From: Microcoleaceae cyanobacterium UBA9251
GTDB taxonomy: Bacteria > Cyanobacteriota > Cyanobacteriia > Cyanobacteriales > Microcoleaceae
Length of the DNA stretch: 21,814 nucleotides
Direction: 5' to 3'
NCBI GenBank assembly: GCA_003542015.1
Contig: DPLL01000165.1
Span: 1,828-23,641, forward strand
In this document: piece by piece, positions 1 to 7,700 of the stretch
How the letters are laid out: the number at the start of each line of letters is the position of its first letter
How positions within the stretch are numbered: position 1 is the first letter of the stretch
Notes under the pieces: model-generated
Database searches by the model: none
What the model was told of the DNA's origin: nothing
Seen by the model: only the letters and a program-made list of their open reading frames with translations
Program-made: the position numbers and the translations under genes

Positions 1-20
1 GGGGGGGGGGGGGGGGGGGG
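1..20. other. Poly-G run, probable contig-end artefact
   Basis: Twenty consecutive G bases open the window and switch abruptly into normal coding sequence at base 21. If translated they would add six glycines to the oxidoreductase that follows, which fits no known part of that family. The likeliest explanation is a dark-cycle poly-G read artefact or padding at a contig end. The sequence alone cannot exclude a real G tract. Confidence 0.75.
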
Positions 21-1362
21 TGTTGATTGGTATGTTGTAGATGCCACTGAAACCGGCGAATTAATCGCACTTGCCGATGTTCCCTACCGCCTCGGAATTG
101 ACCCCAGAACTTCTCTAGAACCCTCTTCGGGAAGCCCCACAGGCGATGCTTACTGTACCCAAGGTTTTACCTACACCTTTGCAATGGAGGCAACTAAAGA
201 ACCACAACAGCATCAAGGGCCGTCTTTTTATCAACAATATGCTCCTTACTACAGTTACGAATTGCAGAGATTAGCCAGCTTTCCCTTAGTTTTCAGCTAC
301 CGCCAAATTAGGAGCATGAGACCTGATGAAACGCGCCCTGCTGATCCGAAACAATTCCCGATTTATCCAGGGGATATTTCTATGCAAAATTGGACTTGGG
401 GTAATGATTACCGTCCTGGTTCTTCTCAGGATAATTTAATTTATTCCCGCGCGCAACTGTCAGCTAACGGTCAACTGCAACCGGGTGGATGGATGGGCGG
501 TTTGCGAACAGAAACTTTGCGACGCGGAGAAGAAAATGCTAAAGGATTTTTCTACTGGTTGGTAGCAGGAACGACTGACTCGCAACTAGGAAATGGAGTG
601 AAAAAGCCTTATCCAAATAATCGTCTTTTGAGCGGGTTGGATTCGCCGATGGGGACGGTACACGGACTTTCTAAATATCCTTATATGCGGGAGGGAAGGC
701 GGATTATTGGTCGGCCGAGTTTCAACGATCCTCAAGGATTTACAATCTGGGAAGTTGATATGTCTCGCACTGATTTTAAGGCTGATTTTTACCGCCAGAA
801 TTTATCTGAGGAAGAGTATCGCAATTTGTGGTTAGCTGTGGGTGGTTTGAATGCGCCGGCTTTGGCTGTGGGAAGTCAATCGGTAGAGGATACAAAATCT
901 CGATCGCGCGCTAGGATTTATCCTGACAGTGTTGGTATCGGTCACTATGCGATCGACTTTCACCCCTGCATGACCAACAGTCCCCCGGAAGCACCAGGAA
1001 ACACCGAACGGGAAGGCACTCGCAAAGGTCAAGGACAAGCTTATCCGTTCCAAATTCCGCTGCGAGCAATGATTCCTCAGAAAATTGACAATATGTTAGT
1101 AGCTGGCAAAAGTATTGCTGTTAGCCACACAGCGGCGGCGGCTTATCGAGTGCATTCTTTTGAATGGTCAGCCGGTGTGGCGGCGGGTGTTACTGCTGCT
1201 TTTTCCCTAGAAAATGGGATTATACCTTATGAATTGGTGGACGAATTGCCATCCCGCGAGCCCAACTTGGAGGTGTTGCAGTTGCGGTTGCAACAAAATG
1301 CCAATCCGATCGCATTTCCGGGTACTTCTATTTTCAATAGTTCTTGGCAAAATTGGAAATAA
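1..1362 (+). CDS. FAD-dependent oxidoreductase, 3' part (5' end missing)
   Basis: The reading frame is open from the left edge, so this is a partial gene; true sequence starts about base 21. The methionine at 184 is internal, because the codons before it already encode conserved family sequence: VVDATETGEL, followed by a YRLG and EP segment, as in FAD-dependent oxidoreductases of the PF12831 type. The C-terminal part carries the second flavin-contacting signature, NMLVAGKSIAVSHTAAAAYR, then GVAAGVTAAF, which matches the usual '(N)LLVAGR-S-(x)-AAGxAA' ending. The N-terminal GxGxxG Rossmann motif is outside the window. The substrate cannot be told from this piece; cyanobacterial members are mostly uncharacterised. 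The gene ends with TAA and is followed four bases later by a heptamer array. The family call is secure and the function is open. Confidence 0.85.
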   Translation, partial: GGGGGGGVDWYVVDATETGELIALADVPYRLGIDPRTSLEPSSGSPTGDAYCTQGFTYTFAMEATKEPQQHQGPSFYQQYAPYYSYELQRLASFPLVFSYRQIRSMRPDETRPADPKQFPIYPGDISMQNWTWGNDYRPGSSQDNLIYSRAQLSANGQLQPGGWMGGLRTETLRRGEENAKGFFYWLVAGTTDSQLGNGVKKPYPNNRLLSGLDSPMGTVHGLSKYPYMREGRRIIGRPSFNDPQGFTIWEVDMSRTDFKADFYRQNLSEEEYRNLWLAVGGLNAPALAVGSQSVEDTKSRSRARIYPDSVGIGHYAIDFHPCMTNSPPEAPGNTEREGTRKGQGQAYPFQIPLRAMIPQKIDNMLVAGKSIAVSHTAAAAYRVHSFEWSAGVAAGVTAAFSLENGIIPYELVDELPSREPNLEVLQLRLQQNANPIAFPGTSIFNSSWQNWK

Positions 1363-1366
1363 GTTA

Positions 1367-1639
1367 GTTGATTGTTGATTGTTGATTGTTGATTGTTGAT
1401 TGTTGACTGTTGATTGTTGATTGTTGACGGTTGATTGTTGACTGTTGATTGTTGGCTGTTGGCTGTTGGCTGTTGATTGTTGACGGTTGGCTGTTGATTG
1501 TTGGCTGTTGATTGTTGGCTGTTGATTGTTGACGGTTGGCTGTTGATTGTTGGCTGTTGATTGTTGGCTGTTGGCTGTTGATTGTTGGCTGTTGACGGTT
1601 GACTGTTGACTATTGATTGTTGATTGTTGACTGTTGACT
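1367..1639. repeat. Heptanucleotide tandem array, 39 units
   Basis: Reading from 1367, 39 consecutive 7-bp units follow without any phase slip. Only four unit types occur, GTTGATT (A), GTTGGCT (B), GTTGACT (C) and GTTGACG (D), plus a single ATTGATT (e). Their order is AAAAACAADACABBBADBABABADBABABBABDCCeACC. Units 15-21 and 22-28 are identical (BADBABA), so 1465-1513 is perfectly duplicated as 1514-1562. This matches the short tandemly repeated repetitive (STRR) sequences known from cyanobacteria. The minus strand happens to be open and would give an Asn/Gln/Ser/Thr-rich peptide, which is a by-product of the repeat. Confidence 0.95.
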
Positions 1640-1835
1640 CTTGGCTAATCACCAAGGCCCAATGGCCAATGCCCCATTTTCCCAGTCTTCCGTGCCGATT
1701 TCTGAGAAAAATATTAAGCTAGGTTAAAGCGCGATCGACATTTGTGAGCAAGACACCCGTTTTGCCACAAACAGCCCGATATTTGCCGTTTTTGCTTCAA
1801 CCTGCTGTCACAGTCCAAAATTACTCAATCAATAC

Positions 1836-2663
1836 ATGAATATTTTTAGCAGTCTGCTTTCTGGGAAAACTCAACAACCAGAAGTGAAAAAACAGCGCCG
1901 AGGCATTGAAATTAAGTCGGAACGCGAAATCGAAATTATGCGGCAAGCGTCGAAAATTGTCGCTACGGTACTCAAAGAAATTTCCCAAATGGTGCAGCCG
2001 GGAATGACTACTGCTGACTTGGATTCCTATGCCGAAAAACGCATCCGTGCTCTGGGTGCAACGCCGAGTTTTAAAGGCTATCACGGTTTTCCTGGCTCGA
2101 TTTGCTCTAGCATTAATCATGAAGTTGTTCATGGCATCCCCAAGGCCAAAAAGGTAATTCGGGCTGGAGATGTTCTCAAGGTAGATACTGGGGCCTATTA
2201 TCAAGGCTTTCACGGTGATTCTTGCATTACGATCGCAGTTGTGGAAGTGACTCCCGAAGCGGCAAAATTAATCCGAGTAGCAGAAGAAGCTCTCTACAAA
2301 GGTATCGAACAAGTGAAAGCGGGAGCCTATTTGCTCGATCTGGCTGGTGCGATCGAAGATCATGTCAAAAGCAACGGTTTTAGCGTGGTTGAGGAATTCA
2401 CAGGCCACGGTGTGGGGCGAAATTTGCACGAGGCACCTTCGGTTTTCAATTTCCGTACCCGCGAAATGCCGAACGTGAAATTGCGATCGGGTATGACATT
2501 GGCGATCGAACCGATTCTGAATGCGGGTTCTAAGTATACTCGGACCCTTTCTGACAAGTGGACTGCTGTAACGGTTGACAATGCTCTATCGGCTCAGTTT
2601 GAGCATACTGTGTTGGTGACGGACAGCGGTTACGAAATTTTGACCGATCGATCGAAAGTTTAA
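1836..2663 (+). CDS. map: Type I methionine aminopeptidase
   Basis: The 275-residue protein removes the initiator methionine from new proteins in the cytoplasm, using two divalent metal ions. All metal ligands of the pita-bread fold are visible: D117 (VDTGA), D128 (FHGDSC), H191 (GHGVGRNLHEAPS), E225 (LAIEPIL) and E256 (QFEHTVLV). The substrate-site histidines H99 (EVVHGIP) and H198 are present too. The length is that of the bacterial type I enzyme plus about 20 residues of basic N-terminal extension (residues 1-22, MNIFSSLLSG then KK/RR), which some cyanobacterial paralogues have. No strong Shine-Dalgarno precedes 1836, but the extension and frame make this start reasonable; a shorter start at residue 35 would cut into the conserved helix. 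Cyanobacteria often carry several map paralogues, and which one this is cannot be decided here. It appears monocistronic, with a hairpin just downstream. Confidence 0.95.
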   Translation: MNIFSSLLSGKTQQPEVKKQRRGIEIKSEREIEIMRQASKIVATVLKEISQMVQPGMTTADLDSYAEKRIRALGATPSFKGYHGFPGSICSSINHEVVHGIPKAKKVIRAGDVLKVDTGAYYQGFHGDSCITIAVVEVTPEAAKLIRVAEEALYKGIEQVKAGAYLLDLAGAIEDHVKSNGFSVVEEFTGHGVGRNLHEAPSVFNFRTREMPNVKLRSGMTLAIEPILNAGSKYTRTLSDKWTAVTVDNALSAQFEHTVLVTDSGYEILTDRSKV

Positions 2664-2722
2664 TGGTTCGGGAAAGGGAAGAGTTTTGAGTGCTTGAGTT
2701 TTGAGTGCGTGAGTTCAATTTC

Positions 2723-2777
2723 AAAAAGAGTGCGTGAGTTCATTAATTAATCAAAATTGCTCTCACGCACTACTTTT
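2723..2777 (+). terminator. Hairpin downstream of map, likely terminator
   Basis: AGTGCGTGAG (2729-2738) pairs perfectly with CTCACGCACT (2762-2771). The stem extends through AAAAG and CTTTT outside it, with one bulged A at 2772, giving about 15 bp around a 23-base loop and a short T-run on the 3' side. It lies 60 bases after the map stop, inside a patch of GAGTTTTGAGTGC-like direct repeats (2681-2740). The long loop makes it weaker than a textbook terminator. Confidence 0.5.
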
Positions 2778-2806
2778 ACTAACCGCTTGAATGCAACTAT
2801 TATTTA

Positions 2807-2832
2807 GGAATTGGGAATTGGTAATTGGTAAT
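2807..2832. repeat. Short heptamer array (GGAATTG/GTAATTG)
   Basis: Three full 7-bp units and a partial fourth are in phase: GGAATTG, GGAATTG, GTAATTG, GTAATc. This is the same unit length as the other arrays here and close in sequence to the GGTAATT units at 12911-12952. Confidence 0.75.
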
Positions 2833-2922
2833 CGAGCGGCGCATACCTGACTGCAAAAGAGAACCGAAGTAGTTAAATTAGGCTAAATTAAAAGAGAGTG
2901 GTAAAGCACAAAGGTAAGAAAG

Positions 2923-3615
2923 ATGTCAGCACGATTATTATTAGTAGATGATGAACCGGGCTTGCGGGAAGCGGTACAAGCTTATTTGGAAGATAGCAAT
3001 TTTGCGGTTGAGGTTGCCAGTAATGCTCGCGACGGCTGGGAAATTTTGCAGCGTTACAATCCCGATTTGCTGATTTCAGACATTATGATGCCACAGGTGG
3101 ATGGTTATCAATTTCTGAAACAAGTGCGGGCAGATCCTCGCTACAAGGCTTTACCCGTGGTGTTTTTGACGGCTAAGGGTATGACGAGCGATCGCATTCA
3201 AGGCTATCAAGCAGGTTGCGATGCTTATCTTTCTAAGCCTTTTGATCCCGACGAATTGGTGGCAATTATCACAAATTTGCTGGCTCGCCGCGCGGCTGCT
3301 AAGGAGATGGGCGACAATGCTGAAACTCCCGATATTGCTGCTTTGGCGAATCAAATGGCGAGAATTGAGTCATTGCTGAGCGGGCGGAGTTCGATCGTTC
3401 AACTTCCTTCACCAATTAAAATAGATTTGACTCCGCGAGAACAAAGTGTTTTGGATTTGGTGGCTCAAGGTTTGATGAATAAAGAAATTGCTCGCCGCTT
3501 GGAAACAAGTGTGCGTAATGTGGAAAAGTACGTTAGCCGTTTGTTCAGCAAGACCGGTACTAACAGCCGTACTGAGTTAGTTCGCTACGCTCTTGAACAC
3601 GGCTTGACTAAGTAG
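2923..3615 (+). CDS. NarL/LuxR-type response regulator (Rre1/Ycf29-like)
   Basis: This 230-residue protein is a two-component response regulator acting as a DNA-binding transcription factor. The receiver domain (about 4-121) has the acidic pocket D9/D10, the phosphoacceptor D53 (LISDIMMPQVDGY), T83 (FLTAKG) and K105 (LSKPFDPDEL). A linker of about 45 residues leads to a LuxR-type helix-turn-helix (about 167-230) with the typical start LTPREQSVLDLVAQG and the motif NKEIARRL...VEKYV. Overall the sequence resembles the conserved cyanobacterial and plastid regulator called Rre1 or Ycf29; that orthology is from memory and moderately sure. No histidine kinase gene is adjacent, so the partner is unknown. 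The start is supported by the family N-terminus; only a weak purine-rich AAAGGTAAGAAAG precedes it. A clear hairpin follows the stop. Confidence 0.9.
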   Translation: MSARLLLVDDEPGLREAVQAYLEDSNFAVEVASNARDGWEILQRYNPDLLISDIMMPQVDGYQFLKQVRADPRYKALPVVFLTAKGMTSDRIQGYQAGCDAYLSKPFDPDELVAIITNLLARRAAAKEMGDNAETPDIAALANQMARIESLLSGRSSIVQLPSPIKIDLTPREQSVLDLVAQGLMNKEIARRLETSVRNVEKYVSRLFSKTGTNSRTELVRYALEHGLTK

Positions 3616-3621
3616 GGGCCC

Positions 3622-3677
3622 AGAGCTCTTAGGAGGCTCTTCCGACCGCATTGCGTTCCCAGGCTCTGCCTGGGAAC
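3622..3677 (+). terminator. Terminator-like double hairpin after the response regulator, probably a dispersed repeat
   Basis: GTTCCCAGG (3655-3663) and CCTGGGAAC (3669-3677) form a perfect 9-bp stem with a CTCTG loop, followed by AAAGAAAATG. Just upstream, AGAGC (3622-3626) can pair with GCTCT (3636-3640). The CCCAGGCTCTGCCTGGG core is, from general knowledge, a sequence seen repeatedly between genes in cyanobacterial genomes. It sits 7-62 bases after the stop codon and has no T-run, so it could stop transcription or protect the 3' end of the mRNA. Confidence 0.6.
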
Positions 3678-4064
3678 AAAGAAAATGTTAAGATCTAAGT
3701 GTTGACATATATATATAGTGTATTTGTGGTAATGCACATCAGTCTGCTGGCCGCAGAAGGCCGGTGTTACCACTGCTGTGCGATCGAACTTCTAGCCGTT
3801 TTGAATCTGATGGGTAAACTCCCAAAACCCGGGGAATTACTTAGCCCGAAAAACTTACTGTTTCAGAGTATTTACTTAGTAAATAGAAAGGATCACTCTT
3901 CGCCCGACACCATCCGCCTCATAAACTTTCCACGGAGTGTCACAGATCGGGGTATATTTTGTCTGAAAACCCACCAGTATTAATGAATGGGATCGCAGAT
4001 GAAAGTAGTCGCGGCTCTTGAAGCGAGGACAGCATCTAAACTCAGTTTCTACAAGGAGGATAGC
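3678..4064 (+). promoter_or_regulatory. Long non-coding stretch, putative promoter and leader of the exported protein gene
   Basis: This 387-base stretch holds no convincing gene. TTGACA at 3702-3707, followed by an alternating TA run, is a possible -35 region, but no good -10 is placed at the usual distance. CTGGCC (3744-3749) and GGCCGG (3756-3761) can form a six-pair stem including one G-T pair, and TCTGC/GCAGA across the same bases would form a competing one. The strong Shine-Dalgarno AAGGAGG (4053-4059) ends the region. An open frame at 3699-3983 has no ribosome site and a cysteine-rich, family-less translation. A structured leader is possible but unproven. Confidence 0.35.
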
Positions 4065-4424
4065 ATGAGGAACATGACCACGCGACAAGCTATAAGTGCC
4101 ATAGTAGCACTGCCGCTCCTGCTCCTGGCAAATACAACAGAAGCTTGGGCTAATATTGGCGGCCAGAAAGTAGATCCGATCAAAAAAGTTTCCAATTTGG
4201 GCGATCGGCTGGATTTTGACATGACAGCATCAACATCAATCAACATCGAAGAAAGCGAGGATTGGGATGAACCTGATTTTTCAGCTAATTTAGATATGCA
4301 GATTACTAAATTTATGACAGAAAGTGTTCCCGCCGAAATTGATGAGCTTCCGCCAATACTTGATCTGAGTGTTGCGAGGGACAACTCAACCAGAGCGTGT
4401 CGCATTTCAGTAATCTGCGAATAA
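4065..4424 (+). CDS. Small exported acidic protein, unknown family
   Basis: I do not recognise this 119-residue protein. The start at 4065 is chosen because AAGGAGG ends five bases before it and because it puts a clean signal peptide at the N-terminus: basic MRNMTTRQ, hydrophobic AISAIVALPLLLLA, and a signal peptidase I site after A29 (TEAWA/N). An in-frame ATG at 3987 would add 26 residues that spoil this. The mature part is about 90 residues and strongly acidic (ESEDWDEPDF near 63-72; PAEIDELPPILD near 89-100). It ends with two cysteines, C112 and C118, separated by five residues, which may form a disulfide. Export to the periplasm, thylakoid lumen or medium is inferred. It precedes the STAND gene but a repeat-filled 320-base gap separates them, so co-transcription is not implied. 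Confidence 0.75.
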   Translation: MRNMTTRQAISAIVALPLLLLANTTEAWANIGGQKVDPIKKVSNLGDRLDFDMTASTSINIEESEDWDEPDFSANLDMQITKFMTESVPAEIDELPPILDLSVARDNSTRACRISVICE

Positions 4425-4436
4425 GTGAATCGATCG

Positions 4437-4746
4437 TCATTAGTCATTAGTTATTGGGCATTAGTGATTGGGCTCTAGCGTTGCTCCGGGATGGGGAATT
4501 GGGCATCGATGCACTCTCCTATTGGGCATTGGGCACGATCGCTAATAACTAACCAATTCCTAACTACCTATTACCAATTCCCAATTCCCAATGCCCAATT
4601 ACGAATTACGAATTACGAATTACGAATTACGAATTACGAATTGCGAATTGCGAATTGCGAATTGCGAATTACGAATTACGAATTACGAATTCCCAATGCC
4701 CAATGCCCAATGCCCAATTCCCCATTCCCAATTCCCAATTCCCAAT
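4437..4746. repeat. Heptamer region: 25-unit array plus inverted flank, upstream of the STAND gene
   Basis: From 4571 to 4745 there are 25 contiguous 7-bp units in perfect phase: TTACCAA, TTCCCAA and TGCCCAA types, then TTACGAA six times, TTGCGAA four times, TTACGAA three times, and TTCCCAA/TGCCCAA types again. The last unit ends two bases before the ATG at 4747. A smaller array of the opposite sense lies at 4437-4471 (TCATTAG, TTATTGG, GCATTAG, TGATTGG). ATTGGGCATTGGGCA (4521-4535) is a perfect 15-bp inverted match to 4697-4711, so a long hairpin enclosing the GAATT units is possible. The array is open in frame with the downstream gene but is unlikely to be translated. Confidence 0.9.
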
Positions 4747-7700
4747 ATGACTAATTCGCACTACCAGCAAGACACCGCAGCACAGCAAAATAAAATTTCG
4801 ATGCAAACTCTCACCCGCACTTTGAGAATGTCTCAGGGGCAATTTTCCCTGACTTTGGTGCGGTGCAATTATGGTATCCTCCGAGATCAAATTATCGGGC
4901 AATTGCGGGAAGAGTCTGCTATCGAGATTCGAGAAATTTTCCTGCCGGCATCTGTTAACACTCTTTACACAACGATAGAAACAGAACTGTCTGGTAGTCA
5001 GCCCCAGGCTTTAATGGTGTTTGGGTTAGAGTCGGTAAATGCGATCAATAAAGTGCTGACTTCTACGAACTACGTGAGGGAAGAATTTCGGAATAATTTT
5101 CCATTTCCGGTGGTGCTGTGGGTGACAGACAAAATCTTAAAAAAACTGATTCGGCTAGTAACAGATATCGAGAGTTGGACGACAACTATTGAATTTGTCC
5201 TGGGCCCCGATGAGTTGGTGGATTTCTTGGGCAAAAGTGCCGATCGCATTTTTTCTGGCATTTTAGAAAGCGGCAATTGGCGTTTAACTAATTCTGCCAT
5301 TCTCGGAGCCAATTCTTTGACTGAATTAGAGTCGGCCACCCAAGACTTGACAAATTACAATGTCAGGTTAGAACCAGCTATTGCAGCTAGTATGCAATTT
5401 ATTCGGGGGCGGGATGAATATCAGGAAAAACGCCTGACTTCCGCTATTGAATTATATCAAAAAAGTCTCATTTTTTGGAAGTATCAAGTAGCATTTCTCG
5501 GCGGTGGCACAGAATTTAGCAATTTGTTATTTACCCTTCACCCTTCACCTGTATTAGAGGGAATTCTGCTCTTTCACATCGGCCTTTGCTACCGCTTCCA
5601 AGGGGAACATCACCGCACGGGCAACCGTCCTTACTGGACGGAAGCTAAAAATTATTTTCAACAGTGTGTAGATGTTTTAGAACGGGCAAGACAGCCAGAT
5701 GCTGTTGGGAAATTTATTAATCAACTCGGCGAAGTATTGCAGTATTTAGAAGAGTGGGATGCACTCTGGAATTTAGCTATTAAAGCTCGGAGGTTACATG
5801 AAAATATGAAAAATTTAGAACCCGTTAATTTGGCTCAAGATTACGGCTTTTTGGCTCGCGTAGCCTTAGAGCAAAACAATTGGAAAGTGGCCAAAGAATG
5901 GGCTAAATTTGCTCTAGATGTTCTCAACTCTAATCAGGAAGTAACTGGAAAAGGAACGCCGATCAAATCGCAGCATCAAGGCTTGTACTTATTAATTTTA
6001 GCAGAAGCAGAGAAGGAGTTGGGTGAGATAGAGCAGGCGATCGCACATTTAGAAATGGCCCGATCGGAAACTGAACCTTGCTACAACCCGCAATTGTATT
6101 TGCGGGTTTTAGAAATGTTGCGATCGTTTTTTTTTCAGCGGGGAGAATATCTCGCAGCATTTCAACTTAAGCAAGATTATCGAGCGGTAGAACATATGTA
6201 TCGGTTCCGAGCTTTTATTGGGGCCGTCAAGTTGCAGCCGCACAGACAAGCGATTAATCCCGCCGCAGAAACTAATGTCGCCGCTGCTGCTATTGCTGAT
6301 GAAATTACTGCTTCCGGCAGAGAACAATACCTCAAACGTTTGATAGATAGGATGCAGGGTTCCCGAGACAAATTGACAGTAATTTACGGTCAATCAGGAG
6401 TTGGCAAAAGTTCAATTGTAGCCGGGGGATTAGTGCCTGCGCTCAAACAAAAAGTGATAGAATCGCGCACTGTTTTGCCGGTAGTGCTGCAAGTTTACAA
6501 CAACTGGCCGCTGGAATTGACAAGAAAGTTATCTGCTGGGAAAGCTGAAACATTTGAGCGGGTAATTTCAGAAGAGATACCGGGAGTTGCGGAGGTAGAC
6601 TCGGAAGTAGCAGTCGGCGAAATTAAGCGGAATTTTAGTTCACGATTGAACGGCGAATTGCCTGCCGATCGAGAGCAGAATATTCAGGAACTACCGCTAG
6701 AATTTATCGTAGAAAAGCAGGCGATCGAATACGATAAAATTATCAAAGAGTTGCAAATAAATTCGGAACATCTATTTACAGTTCTGATCTTCGACCAATT
6801 TGAAGAATTCTTCTTTGTCTGGAAAGAGCCAGCGGAAAGGCAAATATTTTTTGAGTTTATGCGAGAGTGCATGAAAATCAAATATTTAAAAGTTATTCTG
6901 TCTTTGCGAGAGGATTACTTGCACTATTTGCTGGAATTTGGCAGACCCAAAAATAATATATATTTGATTAATAGCGACATTTTAGACGATATTCTCAGCA
7001 AAGATATTCTGTTTTACTTGGGCAACTTTTCTTTGGCTGATGCGCGATCGGTAATTCGCACTTTAACTCAACGATCGCACTTTTACTTGGAACCGGAACT
7101 GATCGAAGAATTAGTCAAAGATTTAGCTGGAGAATTGGGAGAAGTTCGCCCGATCGAGCTACAAGTTGTCGGCGCGCAACTGCAAGAAGAGCAAATTACA
7201 ACTTTAGCACAATATCAGGAACTTGGCAACAATCCGCAACAAAAATTAGTCGAAAGATTTCTGGAAGAAGTCATCCAAGACTGTGGCCCGGAAAATGAAG
7301 GAGCGGTGCGCCGAGTTTTATACTTGCTGACAGATGAAGATGATATTCGCCCTCTGAAAACCCGCGCTGAATTAGCCTCGGATTTAGCAACATTTAAAGA
7401 AGCGGACAAATTAGATTTAGTCTTAGAATTGTTAGTAAAATCAGGTTTAGTTTTTCGGTGGACAGAGTTGCCGGCAGAGCTTTACCAGCTAGTTCATGAC
7501 TATCTAGTTAGTTTCATCCGCCAGCAGCGGGAATTAGATACTAAGGCAGAATTCGAGGAACTACGAAAACAGTACAAAATTAATAAAGATGAAATACAGC
7601 AACTTCGCAAGGAAAAAGAGCTAAATGCTTTGCTTTCGGAAGCGAGAGACAAACAGCGCCAAGCGAGAGAAAAACAGCACGATGCAGAAGCTCAACTCTA

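Noticed and set aside
1367..1639. CRISPR-like array
   Set aside because: The units are 7 bp, directly adjacent, with no spacers and no cas genes in the window.
1227..1655. Minus-strand open frame of 142 codons, rich in Asn, Gln, Ser and Thr
   Set aside because: It is a translation of the GTTGATT-type heptamer array, which has no stop in this frame; there is no ribosome site, and it overlaps the oxidoreductase gene.
3699..3983. Plus-strand open frame of 94 codons
   Set aside because: No Shine-Dalgarno before its start, no recognisable domain, odd cysteine content, and it lies in what looks like a leader region. Conservation could reverse this.
4491..4754. Plus-strand frame of 87 codons with NYELRIT repeats, and the 52-codon repeat extension of the STAND gene from 4591
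   Set aside because: Both are read from the heptamer array. The STAND protein has a normal start at 4747 directly after the array.
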